The notes below the pieces were generated by a model. That model was not told the DNA's origin. It ran no database searches and saw only the letters and a list, made by a program, of their open reading frames with translations. Shown piece after piece: positions 45,891 through 57,147 of a DNA stretch of 64,000 nt. Location: contig AP026162.1 in NCBI GenBank assembly GCA_030295235.1, forward strand, positions 744,001-808,000. Direction: 5' to 3'. Positions within the stretch are counted from its first letter, which is position 1, and each line of letters starts with the position of its first letter. This stretch comes from Fistulifera solaris. Lineage: Eukaryota; Bacillariophyta; Bacillariophyceae; Naviculales; Stauroneidaceae. The translations under genes and the position numbers were made by a program.

Positions 45891-46534
45891 TGTTCACCTA
45901 AAGATTAAGATAAAGATATAGCTCACGTTCCTTTCCTTATCTCGAAAACCGAAAGTATTTTACTTCTTATTGCTCTTCATAAGTTCATAAGTGCTCATCC
46001 ACTCATCCAGGCTCATCGTTCAAAAAAGCAGCAAACGGTAAGAAACGCGGTAAATACGAATAAGCTGCATCGATAAAATTCCTACGGGGCCTACGTGAAT
46101 TCGACGTAGAAACTCGAAGCTTAGTATCTTCGCTCTTTTGCTATGTTTTAACAGGGATTATATTCCCCTTGGTTTTAATTCTCAAACCAATGGTAATTAT
46201 AGCTTGTTAGTGTGAAGGATCAATGTTAGTTCTGAGTATGATGGCATTGCAGTCCAACAAACTCTATTCTTAGGTGTTTAATGCCACCGCATTTTTAATG
46301 ACTGAAATGCAGTCGTGAAAAAAGTAATCTACACTTCGGCTCACTCTAGCAAGTAGTACTCTAATAGCTATTGTACGATATGTGGCAGCCGTCCGTCGCC
46401 GGTCGCCGACGTTGGCTGCCGAAGATAATAAATAATCATCATCTCCCCCATGACCATGGGCCTCAGTTTTACCCTTTCTTCACCGAGCCTTTGTTACCCA
46501 TTTAATAATACCTCGGAAAAGAAAACAAAAGGAA
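45891..46534. other. Intergenic region upstream of HDAC with two repeat motifs
   Basis: About 640 bases. At 46084-46109 lies ACGGGGCCTACGTGAATTCG followed by ACGTAG, a relative of the motif repeated four times upstream of E(z). At 46299-46336 lies a reverse-oriented copy of the CAGTCATGA/GTAATCTACACTT repeat. Confidence 0.6.
46299..46336. repeat. Dispersed CAGTCATGA inverted repeat, reverse copy
   Basis: TGACTGAAATGCAGTCGTGA followed by AAAAAGTAATCTACACTT is the reverse complement of the 5077-5116 copy with few changes. The distance of 41 kb shows the family is dispersed. Confidence 0.55.
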
Positions 46535-47958
46535 ATGACTCGTCGTGTTTCCTATTTCTACGATGCCGAGGTCGGCAACTATCATTACGGACAAGGTAAG
46601 ATTTTGTCTCGCACGGTCGTGCTGTCTTTGGATCTTCGTCGTTGTCGAACCGTTTGTGGGTGTCAGTCTTTTACGCGCATACTTTCTTTTTTACAACATG
46701 ATTGCTCAGTCCTTTTGTTTCCAATGAAAATATACTCACTTTAATTATAAAAAATGAAGGCCACCCCATGAAGCCTCACCGCGTCCGCATGACGCACAAC
46801 CTTGTTGTCAACTACGGATTATACCGCAAGATGGAGGTCTTCCGTCCCCGTCTCGTCTCCCCGACGGCTTTGACCCGGTTTCATTCGGATGATTACATCA
46901 ATTTCCTACGCGTCATTACTCCTGACAACATGCAAGATTATATGCGTCAGTTGCAACGCTTCAATGTCGGAGAGGATTGTCCGGTGTTTGACGGGCTCTT
47001 TGAGTTCTGCCAGCTGTACACATCGGGGTCAATCGGAGGTGCTGCTCGTCTCAATGAAGACCAGGCCGATATTGTGATCAACTGGGCTGGAGGACTTCAT
47101 CACGCAAAGAAGGCCGAAGCTTCTGGTTTCTGTTACGTCAACGATTGTGTCTTGGCGATTCTCGAGTTGCTCAAGAAGCATGAACGTGTTCTCTATATTG
47201 ACATTGATATCCATCACGGAGATGGAGTCGAAGAAGCCTTTTATGCCACCAACCGCGTCATGACGGCGTCCTTCCACAAGTTTGGAGAGTATTTCCCCGG
47301 CACTGGTGACGTCCTCGACAGTGGTTTTGCCGACGGAAAGAACTACGCAATTAATTTTCCTCTCAACGATGGAATGGATGATGAAGCGTACAGAAATATT
47401 TTTCGTCCGGTTATTGGGAAAATAATGGAAATGTTTGCTCCGGGTGCCGTGGTGTTGCAATGCGGAGCTGATTCACTTTCCGGTGATCGTCTCGGGTGCT
47501 TCAATCTCTCCGTCAAAGGACACGCCGACTGCGTGGAATATGTTCGAAGCTTCAATATTCCTACTTTGGTTCTAGGTGGAGGTGGATACACTCTTCGTAA
47601 CGTGCCGCGTTGTTGGACGTACGAAACCTCCATCTTGACGGGCGAACAGGTGAATGACGAGCTCCCCTTCAACGACTATTTTGAATATTTCGGCCCTGAT
47701 TATCGGTTGCATCTTCCTGTGAGTAACATGGAGAACTTGAACTCGTTAGAATATCTCAATAAAACGCGTAACCAGCTCTTGGAGATACTGAGTCAAGTCG
47801 AACCGGTGCCGGGTACTCAAATTCAGACGGGCCAAGTGGAATCGCAACTCAATCCTAAAGGCATGGAAATTGATAAGGAGGAAGAAGAGGAAGAAGCCGA
47901 GCAAGCGGGCGAAAAAGGTGACACCGATGAGGGAGGAACGCAAGGAACACCCTGCTGA
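46535..47958 (+). CDS. HDAC1-like: Class I histone deacetylase (RPD3/HDAC1 type)
   Basis: Two exons, 46535-46595 and 46760-47958, with a 164-nt intron inside the Gly codon of [13 protein letters not shown]; 419 residues. All core motifs are present: [37 protein letters not shown] with the zinc-binding Asp and His, [26 protein letters not shown] with the second zinc Asp, and [15 protein letters not shown]. The C-terminus is acidic ([15 protein letters not shown]), as in RPD3 relatives that sit in Sin3 or NuRD-like corepressors. It removes acetyl groups from histone lysines in the nucleus. The short first exon is needed for the conserved start [17 protein letters not shown], which fixes the ATG at 46535. 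Confidence 0.96.
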
Positions 47959-49585
47959 ACTTGCTTCGTAACTTTGTCGATCGCTAGTAAATGAACCTAC
48001 CTAGCGGCTTTACTGAAATATTTTAATAATGGCATTAGTTGGCGGTCTAGTTTATTAGTTATGACACAATGCTTCAATGAATTTCGTGACCGTTTTGTTT
48101 GTAGAAGTTAGAATTTCTATTTTCTCGATATGTCGGCTTCAGTGAAAGGGACGATGACAACAAAAGTGGCCTTATTATACAATCTACATGATTGGGTGAT
48201 AATTCAGCCCGCATTTCGTGCAGTGCAACGGACATTCGGCGTGTGCGTACAGAGACGAGTGTTAGCATCGTGACACGTTATTTCCGCATAAAAAACAACA
48301 ACACAAGGAAATGAGGTACAAGTACGCGGAGAACGATTTCGCGCAAAGTAGAAGCAACTACCCCTGCCCTATCGACATTGCCCTATCGACAGCCCCCCTA
48401 ATCTTCGATTGAATCATCTTTAAATCTTGGTTAACAGTTAAGTCTTGCAGTTTTTGATGCACTGCTTATCATTACCAGGTACAACTAACTTTCTATCATC
48501 GAAATCCCTCCAAAAATTCTGATGACCATCATTATCTCGACGACTCACGACAACCAAAGTTTTCAAAAGTGATGCTGCGCACATCGGCACTCATTCACTA
48601 AGGTTTTATGTACATCTGTGACATTTCATTATACTACAGGCTACATAGTAGAATCTAAAATTATACTGTACGACCGCATCAAACTTGGAACTATGATCAC
48701 TCTTGTTCAGTCATGGTTCAATAATATGCGTCTTTTTAACGATACGTATGAGGTATGAGGTACAAGTACAAGTATCACAGTCACAGTAACAAATATCAAG
48801 TACCAAGTACCTTTTCACTTTTCACTTTCACGATTAGAATAAAGGACAAATTTCTTTGACGCCGTAAATGTTTTATGTTCCACGTTCTACGTGCTACATA
48901 AAAGGCTACACATTACACATACTGTTGAGTTTCCGAAATTGCTTCCGAATTCAGGCTGGCTCTGAAACTTTATTGCTGGAATATATGTATACGACAAATT
49001 TGTACTCCTCTCAGAAACGTTGAAACGTTCTCTACTGCAATTGAACCAAATGAAAACACTTGATCTTCGATAAAGAGCTAATTTTTCTAATTCCCACAGT
49101 AAGTTTCCTATGGATTTTACGGGGAATCGTCAACCGGTCGTGTTTAGGCACCATTCGATCGATCTCCGTCCGTTCTCCGTTCAATGTACTCATTTCCGAA
49201 TGACTTCGGATTTCGGATGACCGGTATCCGGTATCTATTAATCATATGGTTTCTCATATATCGCCGTAGCACGTCTCGAGCAGTCAACCGTGAACCCTCA
49301 ATTGTTCTTATTGGTCCAAAGTGAGCGTTTGAAGTGTGTTTGGTACCAATCGTACACAATGTGCGAATGAAATGCCGTTTTGGTTTACGGCATTTCCTCC
49401 CCGCTTCTACAAATTCTACGATACAAACGTGACCCTTTTCGCCGCAAGCTGGCTCCTCAACCAGTCGAAGACGGCATAAAAATCGACGCAAGACCCAGCA
49501 ACAAGCGCAACAGCATCCACTTGCCGCAAAAACTAATCAATTGAATAAACAATACGAGTAGTAATTCAATTAATTAAACACAACA
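47959..49585. other. Intergenic region of 1.6 kb, no supported gene
   Basis: AT-rich DNA with short imprecise direct repeats, for example CCCTGCCCTATCGACA and TGCCCTATCGACAG at 48363-48392, and GTATGAGGTATGAGGTACAA with related CAAGTACCAAGTACC at 48745-48810. A minus-strand open frame at 49144-49491 shows no family motif and is not called. Confidence 0.5.
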
Positions 49586-50716
49586 ATGGACGACAACAAT
49601 ATCGATTTCTCATCAATGCACGATGGTGACTATGACGAAGAAGTCTACCGTCGCATCGGGGTAGCAGCTCCCAGTTTTGGTGCTACTACATTCGAGCCAT
49701 CCTCTCTGGACCCCGAAGCGCAATCTACACAAGCAAACAAGATTCTTCATCAAGCTTCGCCACCAGAAGCGTTTCGCAATGGAGTGTGGTCAGTGACAGA
49801 TGATCAGATCTCTGAATTGCCTGATTTGTATCAACTAGACCCGAGCGCTGTGTTCATTCCGGATGAGTCTCCCGAACAGATCACCGCGCGAATCAGCGGA
49901 GAGCTCCGTGACCGATCGATTGAAGCTGAATTTGATCAAGAGCACGCGAAGGCTACTTGCACAACCACAGAGGGTGTTGAATTTCGAATCAAGCTGTATC
50001 GTGGCCGAGGAAAGTTCAGTAATGGAACCATCGTAGAGGTTCAACGAAGGTTCGGCACCGCGGCTAACTTTCATGCAGACACATCTGCTATTCTTGACAG
50101 AGCTCGAGGAAAGCAAATTGCGAAAGCGACCTTACGAAGCGCGAAGGACGTTTTGCCTCTTGTAGCGGACCAAGAAGATGACTACCAACCGGACGGATCT
50201 TCTTCACTAAAGATGGTTGCCAAGATGTTGAACCAACCGGGATACGACTCTCATTTCCTGGCCCTGCAAACTCTCTCTTCACTTACGGACGTTCAGAAAA
50301 TGGGAACTACTACGGTAAAGAGCGTTGCAAAGGAGCTGATCAAGGAGAACAATGAAGTGGGAAACAAGATTCTCTCCATGATTCTGAATAGCAAGGGCGA
50401 AGATGAGACATTCAAGCTTCGAACACTAGCCATGACTATTCTTGGCAACACTCTACAAGCCGTGAGCAAAGAAGAGATCTCAGATTCACTACGAGAGCAG
50501 CTTCAACCTGTCCTTCTTCGCGAACTTCGCGCGGCACACAAGAATCAGCGAAATGCCGTTCAAGCTGCGAAATGTGTAGAGTCTCTGCTTACTGTTGAAG
50601 ACAGTAGCTTTGCCGATTACGACGAGGCGTTGAAGATTGCAATGGAGGTCGGCCGATCAAGACACTTGGCTTTGGAGCGACAGGTCGAAAAGTGCTTCAA
50701 GAAGATTCAAGCATAA
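49586..50716 (+). CDS. Unknown protein with KA1-like middle region and ARM-like helices
   Basis: A 376-residue intact single-exon protein. The N-terminal 90 residues are acidic and disordered. The middle (about 100-175: ITARISGELRDRSIEAEFD, ATCTTTEGVEFRIKLYRGR and NGTIVEVQRRFG) has the strand and helix order seen at the ends of SNF1/MARK kinases (KA1 fold). The C-terminal half is helical, with SSLKMVAKMLNQPGYDSHFL, VKSVAKELIKENNEVGNKIL and further units like HEAT/ARM repeats. These fold assignments rest on pattern only. A ten-residue FSSMHDGDYDEEVY start follows ATG 49586. No function can be assigned; a kinase-associated scaffold is one possibility. Confidence 0.6.
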   Translation: MDDNNIDFSSMHDGDYDEEVYRRIGVAAPSFGATTFEPSSLDPEAQSTQANKILHQASPPEAFRNGVWSVTDDQISELPDLYQLDPSAVFIPDESPEQITARISGELRDRSIEAEFDQEHAKATCTTTEGVEFRIKLYRGRGKFSNGTIVEVQRRFGTAANFHADTSAILDRARGKQIAKATLRSAKDVLPLVADQEDDYQPDGSSSLKMVAKMLNQPGYDSHFLALQTLSSLTDVQKMGTTTVKSVAKELIKENNEVGNKILSMILNSKGEDETFKLRTLAMTILGNTLQAVSKEEISDSLREQLQPVLLRELRAAHKNQRNAVQAAKCVESLLTVEDSSFADYDEALKIAMEVGRSRHLALERQVEKCFKKIQA

Positions 50717-50924
50717 GCCGGCAGAGCAGAGGCTCATTGTGTTTCATAGTTTCCGTTTGTAGTTTTATACTAAATTGTAAATTACGAACGATATCATTCA
50801 AATTCGACTTGCTAGAGATGCAAATGTAGAGAATTAGAAGCACTCTAAGCTGCGAGTCAGCGTAGACTAGTGTCGTCAAGCTACAGGTATTTCGTTCTTG
50901 CACTTCACACAACCGCAATGGAAG

Positions 50925-50955
<31 letters not shown>

Positions 50956-51143
50956 GAAACTTGTCCTTTATAGTATTACTTTCTCTACTATGCTTGTCTA
51001 ACACGAGGATCAGTTGTACGACGTATCTGGTACGCTCAGAAGGGAAACGGTAGATCGCGAAGGAGCACCATTGAGGATAAGGTTAGTAGATAGACAGACC
51101 AGCACCATCTAACCAAAGCGGATGAGAGCTAAGGGGCAAACCA
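50717..51143. other. Convergent intergenic region with poly-T tract
   Basis: About 430 bases between converging 3' ends. It contains a 28-base T run at 50928-50955, the longest single-base run in the window. Confidence 0.6.
50928..50955. repeat. Poly-T tract, 28 bases
   Basis: An uninterrupted run of T. It could be a polymerase-slippage tract or the tail of a processed insertion on the minus strand, though no insertion is visible next to it. Confidence 0.9.
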
Positions 51144-52618
51144 CTACGCGGGCTGCGCAACAGCATAGAAACGGAACGGACTAGCATAAAGTTCTCGTTG
51201 CCGTTTGTGTCGTCCAAGCCTTCCCGTAGCTGACTGTGGTCCTGTTCCGATGTAACTGATAGTAATCTCCTCTCCCGATTCTATGGTCTCTTTGGCAACT
51301 AAATCAACATGATTGTCAACAAATTCTTGCGATAAGACCTCCGCATTGGGACAGCATGAATGATTGATACGTGAGATGAGAAGAAACAGCGCAACAATCT
51401 CGGGAGCTACCTTTGCATCAAGTTGGCGATCCATACCTCTCTGTAAAGACGATGCACCGAGGGCTCGCGCAACATGATTTTGAACTTCAAGGTGCTTGGC
51501 TGAGTTATCTCGTCCACCAATCGATCTCAAAAGAGCGGCATAGTAAGAGCGAAAAGGACTCTGTGTCCTTACTCCAAAGCCATTACGCGCAGCGATAGAT
51601 GCGAATCGACCTAAAAGCTCCGACGAAAGTGTTGATTGCTCTACAGCGGAAATTGAAAAGCGTTCGACCAAAGCGTCGTAGAGGCGTTGTAGGTTGTAAG
51701 TCAACCTCCCATCCGCACTGCTTACTACAGGCTGTCCCAACTCAAGCGCTATCAAATCCTCTGCATCTCCGCACATTGTTAGGATTGAATCTTCCATCCA
51801 GAGCTTGGATGCTGCGCGATAATGATGTACGTTGATCACAAACAAACGGGTTGCCAACATGAGAGCCGGCTCCACATCCTCGATCATTTCTACCTCTTCA
51901 TCATTTCTTGAAGAATGAATGTAGTTGCGTATCTCTCGCTGTATAGCAGTAAGCTTGCAACAGTCTCCTATGTGACTTTGAAAACTGTTGTGGCAGCTTG
52001 GAGAGCAAAAGTGACTCTGACATAAGTTGCAATGTCGTCTACCAAACCTGTCTATTTCTATGTTACCTTCAGCTTCTCCACTGGAAAAGTCGAGATTGGA
52101 TATAGGCCAAAGATGAGGAGATGGTAGTTGTTCTGTTTTCGAAACACAGCAAGATTGTATTGGTTCCAGAGAGCGAAAGCAAAATTGGCAAGCTCGAATC
52201 GTGGCCCCAAAAGTTGACTGGCTACGGCTGCACGCTCGGTGAATATGACTTGTCCTCGTTCGATCCGCTCGGTTGCAACCAAAATATTCCCTCGCCCTTC
52301 CGAAGACAGATCCACAATACGCACGGGAGGACGAAGGTTGCCGTACGGAGTACTTTTGTGAGAGTTAAGGAAGGCATCGTGACACGGAAAGGATTTCGAC
52401 GCGAAAAAACCGTGATGAAATATCTTTTGTAGATTCTCCTCTTCTCTTTGTCGATGTTCGTGTAAAACGTTTGTATCCGACACGCTATCCTGTTCGGGTA
52501 AACTTTGATTATCCCAAGCATCGTGTGTGAAATCGGAGGACGTCAGTCCACCCAATAAAAATCGTAAGCCTTCTTCCGTTTCTACCGACGAGCCGGAATA
52601 GTCTTCGTCATGGGTCAT
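51144..52618 (-). CDS. SMYD-type SET-domain protein with MYND-like zinc finger
   Basis: Single exon, about 490 residues. The split SET domain starts at GRGNILVATERIERGQVIFTE. A MYND-like zinc region interrupts it (ACQFCFRSLEP, CNLCQSHFCSPSCHNSFQSH, DCC). The SET core returns with SRINHSCCPNAEV, the AdoMet-binding signature, and EEITISYIG. SMYD proteins methylate lysines on histones and other proteins. The frame breaks at GGGG (forward CCCC 52205-52208): the upstream frame gives SQLLG and the downstream one ATIRACQFCFRSLEP. One more G joins them and completes the first zinc Cys pair. ATG 52618 opens the upstream part with an acidic disordered stretch of about 80 residues. The C-terminus stops soon after the SET end, shorter than animal SMYDs. 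Confidence 0.82.
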
Positions 52619-53076
52619 TTTAGACTCGATCGAAGGAATGAAAGACGCATTTAGTGGTTACAGTCGGTTCTAAGCCAATGAACAAAGGTCTTTTGATGAC
52701 ATGAAAAGAGTGAAATGAAAATGGCTTCATTTTTTCAATGGTGGGAGACTTTTCCGCGTCGCACTGTCAACTGTGGAACGTCGCACGCACAGTAAGATTT
52801 CTTGTATCTCTCAAATAGTATTGCACCTTTTTATCAACCTTTGAAGTACTTTCAATCGTGAACACGGATCAATCCGAGTGAATCGTGACAACGAGATGTC
52901 CCATCAGCTCTCGTCAGTGTGTTTGCGAAGAGCCGTATGTTTTTTCCACCGCACACCTCCATATTTTGTTGTCATTCAATGCACTATTTATTGTAAATCA
53001 ATCACTTTTCTCATTCACGACAATCGTGTTTCGTATTACTTTCTATCTCTTTTTTATTTATTTGTAAAGAAACAAC
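52619..53076. other. Divergent intergenic region, nothing recognised
   Basis: About 460 bases between the SMYD-type and DnaJ genes, pointing apart. No motif or repeat stands out. Confidence 0.4.
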
Positions 53077-54249
53077 ATGCCATCACCAAACTTGAATTCG
53101 GAAGACTATTACCAAATTTTAGGAGTTGCGCGAAACGCGGACGATGCCGAACTGAAAAAAGCGTATCGTAAGTTGGCCGTCAAGGTAAGTCATCCATTCA
53201 TGTATTATTCACACATCGTACGCATGTTCAGCAAGTCACTCACTTGATTCTTGTTTCTGTCGCTTTCATCTATAATTATAGTGGCATCCCGACAAAAATC
53301 CCGACAATGAAGAGGCTACTAAAAATTTCCAAAAAATATCCGAAGCCTACGCTACCTTGTCGGACAAAAAGAAACGTGACATGTACGATCGGTACGGAAA
53401 AGAAGGAGCGAATATGGCGGATCAAATGGGAGATGATGCCCCGGGAGGACACTTTCCCGGTGGAGGTTTCCATGGAGGTGGAGGAGGAGGCTTTCCGGGG
53501 GTTCGTTTCACTTTTCCGGTGGGCCGGGTGGTCACATGAGTCAGGAAGATGCCCAAGCCTTCTTTACTTCGTTCTTTGGTCATGATGATCCTTTTGGTGG
53601 ATTCGGTGGAGGCGGATTTGGTGGACCTCGTCGGTCCGTTCGACAGGATCCGTTCGCTACGATGTTTGGCGGAGGTGGAATGCCGGGTGGAATGCACGGA
53701 GGTTTTGGAGGTATGCCCATGGGCGGAGGAATGCCACAAAGACCACGCGTCAAACGATATGATGCGATTCCTAATGGTACCGTTGTTTCACTGAGAGATT
53801 TGGTCAGCAAACCGGAACGAAATGGAGATCGAGGAGAAATTCAGGATTTCGACCCGGCTACTGGCCGTTACACGGTAATACTAGAAGACACGGAGGAAGC
53901 ATTGCGTGTCAAACCGAGTAACTTACTACAGCATGTACACGTCAAACTGAATGGTATTGAGAGTCAACCGGAACTAAATGGTGCGCGAGGGACTGTTATT
54001 GCTTGGAACTCTCACAATGAGCGCTACAACATTTACGTCATGGACAAATCTCGCGTTGTGAGTCTCAAACCGACAAATGTTATTCTAGACAATGGTACAG
54101 TCGGTATGATTGTTGGTCTTGTGTCGAAACCTCATCTGAATGGTAAATACGGTACCATCAAATCCTGGGTACGAGATGCGAACCGATATGAAGTCCAAGT
54201 CTCTGCGGATCAAATCTTACGTTTGAAAGTAGAGAACATCCGCGTGTAA
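53077..54249 (+). CDS. DnaJ (HSP40) co-chaperone with Gly-rich linker and three KOW-like repeats
   Basis: Exons 53077-53184 and 53282-54249, with a 97-nt intron splitting LAVK from WHPDKNP. The J domain ([44 protein letters not shown]) is complete and would stimulate Hsp70 ATPase. A Gly/Phe-rich linker follows. The C-terminal 170 residues hold three similar units in which NG is followed by a Gly and later RY or [41 protein letters not shown] and [19 protein letters not shown]. Each ends in a KP-or-KV-x-N strand, as in KOW/SH3-like barrels. The usual DnaJ substrate domain is absent. The frame breaks at G5 53497-53501 between GGGFPG and [17 protein letters not shown]; a sixth G restores it. Confidence 0.85.
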
Positions 54250-54330
54250 TTATTTCCCCATAGCGATATCAAAATTATAGTTTTTAGTTAGCAGTTGTAG
54301 GTTCAATGAATAGTATGATTTACATAAGAA

Positions 54331-56183
54331 CTAGTTTGGGTGACCAGGAAGCGAACCGATCGCGCAAACCTCCCAGTGCGAACATCTCACCCAGCACTTT
54401 CTTCTTAACAGCGTTTGATTGTTGTCGTAATCCAGATCAGGTTCTTCCGCAGCAGTGGCATTGTCGGTCTCGACAATCATACCACTAGTTTCGATGCTCT
54501 TCGCCGGTTGTGGTGTTTGCGTGGTGTCGCCGAGTAGTAGCTTCTCCATTTCTTCAAGCGATAACGCTGCTGGCAACATTGATTTCGTTTCGTCATGACC
54601 AATCGCACTGTCTTGGCTGCTTTCCTGTATCACGGCCTCTTGCTGTAGAACGTATTCCGCACCAAAGTATTTGACACGTTCATCGCTCAGCATATCTCGG
54701 AACAAATTTGCAAGGATATAACTGGACGACGAAGGATCTGTCAACCCTTCATCTTCGCAACGGTCGCATAAGCTATTCAAAGGGAGTTGAAGCGACCGCA
54801 ACGAACGGCAATGAATGGTATCGCCTGGTTTGTAACATTTGAGTTCAGGCCCTAGAACCGGAAACGTTTGCACAAGAGAGTCTTTGGAAAGTAAGCAACG
54901 AACCCACTGTTCTAGCAGCGAAATCTTTGTACCAAGGTCTTCACCACTGCCGCTGCTCTCTTGATCCATTGTTTCCATAGAAAGCAAAGCATCCATCAAG
55001 TGAATCAAAATGGTTGTTAAAAATCCTGGCCATGCTCGGCATGCTGATTGTATCAAAGGCAAGTATCGCTGCTTTAGTAATTCAAAGCTATCGCCCACAC
55101 CTTGATCATACGCTTCCGCAAATAAAACGCCACCGACAATCATTTCATCGAACTCCGGGCCTTTCCAAATCATATAGGAAAGTATTGCGTGTCGCAAAAT
55201 ATCCAGAGCCACATTTGCTTTTACAAGCGCTTGTCCACACGAGGCACACGTCGATTTCCCGGATGCCAGTTGAATGATTTTGACGGCTTTCCGTGGCTCC
55301 TTTTGTATCTTTGCAACGGGTGGCTTTCGTTTTGGTCGTTTCTTCTTTTCTTGAGTTTTCTTGGACGTAGATTGGAGGACAGCGAAACGATTGAACGAAG
55401 TACCCAGCATTGATTGTTGAAAAGGCAATAACAGCGCTTTCAGTTCTGTATCTTCGGACTTTTCTTGTTTCCGATCCGGTGGTCGTTCACTCTTGACAGA
55501 AGGCTCACTTTCGGGTAGTGTCATCGGTTCCTCGGTCTCAAACACAACTTGTAACGCGGCCTTATGATAAGCTTGCAATAACGAATTCGCATCGTTCCAA
55601 TGATCAAGCTTAGCTCTCGCAAGAGGATCCCAGTAGACCTGATGAAAATAGTGCAACAACGATTTTGCGGATAGACGCAACACAGCCAGCGACGGAAGTT
55701 GATTGTGCGTTGATTCGTGTCGAATGCCGACCAACCATGAAGGAATACCGAGTTGCTGACACAAGACAGCGACACTCGCAGCGTTCACTCGCTGTTGCTG
55801 TAACACATCTGCCAGTCCATTGATGGCACGTAAAATAGCACTCGCATAAGCTAGCCTCAATTCCGTCGACGAAATGGTTGCCTGGACGTCGCGCAAAATG
55901 ATCTGAGACAAGGCTGCTGTCGACTCGATCGAGTGTGACATGACAGTCGTTCGTGACTTCCAGACATTCACTTGCTGCAAAGCATCTTCCAATCGTGCGA
56001 TAATTGATGCTCTATGATTCTCAGCTTCAGTGGAAATAATGTGGTCGTCGCTCTGCAACAATTCCGTAGAAAGAAGCAGCGCTTCGCCCATTCGTTCAAA
56101 TTCAAAACGTCCCTCCACGGATTCAACCGTGCATGTCCGCGGAGCCTCTCATTCCGCAGCAGTCCCCGTGCCGCATCCAGCAT
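54331..56183 (-). CDS. LAS1-like: LAS1-like HEPN endoribonuclease for pre-rRNA ITS2 cleavage
   Basis: Single exon, about 617 residues. The LAS1 domain has VNVWKSRTTVMSHSIESTAAL, then QQLGIPSWLVGIRHESTHNQ, where RHESTH is the HEPN active-site motif (RxxxxH), then LAVLRLSAKSLLHYFHQVYW. LAS1 cuts ITS2 during 60S ribosome maturation in the nucleolus, with Grc3 as partner. A Lys-rich stretch (KKTQEKKKRPKRKPPVAK) can act as a nuclear signal. The long frame opens at GTG 56118; an ATG at 56183 (MLDAARGLLRNERLRGHARL) joins it if the CC at forward GG 56119-56120 is read with one more base. I take 56183 as start, less surely than the rest. Its 3' end lies 81 bases from that of the DnaJ gene. Confidence 0.8.
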
Positions 56184-56287
56184 TCTGACGCCGAAATGGA
56201 ATGTTCGTATGGTGAATGGTTCCCCCGAATGGGTTTGATGGTTGTAAATGAAGGAAAAAAACTGCGAGGGTTTATGCAAGTAAAGTA

Positions 56288-57018
56288 TCCGGGTTCCCCT
56301 CTGACGATAAATTTCCTTACTGGGGCCTACGTGAAACCTACGTAGACATGTAACCAGTTGCATCCTTCATCATCCTTTATTCGTTATTCGTATTGAGTTC
56401 GAATTGATGTCTAATGTCACCAATTGGCACTCGTCATCCATGGTAGAGAAAGTAAAGGTGTTTTTGGGGCAAGATGGACCCGAAAATGGTCGTGGTCAAA
56501 TTTTTCCATTTCCGGGTTCCCCCTCTGTCGATAAATTTCCTTACTGGGGCCTACGTGAAACCTACGTAGACATGTAACCAGTTGCATCCTTCATCATCCT
56601 TTATTCGTTATTCGTATTGAGTTCGAATTGATGTCTAATGTCACCAATTGGCACTCGTTATGCATGGTAGAGAAAGTAAAGGTGTTTTTGGGGCAAGATG
56701 GACCCGAAAATGGTCGTGGTCAAATTTTTCCATTTCCGGGTTCCCCCTCTGTCGATAAATTTCCTTACTGGGGCCTACGTGAAACCTACGTAGACATGTA
56801 ACCAGTTTGCATCCTTCATCATCCTTTATTCGTTATTCGTATTGAGTTCGAATTGATGTCTAATGTCACCAATTGGCACTCGTTATGCATGGTAGAGAAA
56901 GTAAAGGTGTTTTTGGGGCAAGATGGACCCGAAAATGGTCGTGGTCAAATTTTACCATTTCCGGGTTTCCCCTCTGTCGATAAATTTCCTTACTGGGGCC
57001 TACGTGAAACCTACGTGA
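56288..57018. repeat. Tandem array, about 3.3 copies of a 224-bp unit with ACGT palindromes
   Basis: TCCGGGTTCCCC-type starts lie at 56288, 56511, 56735 and 56960 (steps 223, 224, 225). Copies are nearly identical, differing by a few bases, so the array is young or homogenised. Each unit has GGGGCCTACGTGAAACC followed by TACGTAG, a dyad with two ACGT cores. It fills most of the divergent region between LAS1 and E(z), about 105-130 bases from each gene start. Confidence 0.92.
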
Positions 57019-57147
57019 ATATTCGACGCGTTTTGTACGGCTAAACCTTACACCTTACACAAGAAAACTTCGTTGTTGACTGTTATTGACATCGCATGAA
57101 TGAGGATGCAAGTCAATTGATGGATTGATAATTGTGCGCATAAACAA

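Noticed and set aside
49144-49491. Minus-strand open frame of 115 codons with several Cys and Arg residues
   Set aside because: No family motif, unusual composition and no neighbouring exon; probably a chance frame in upstream DNA.
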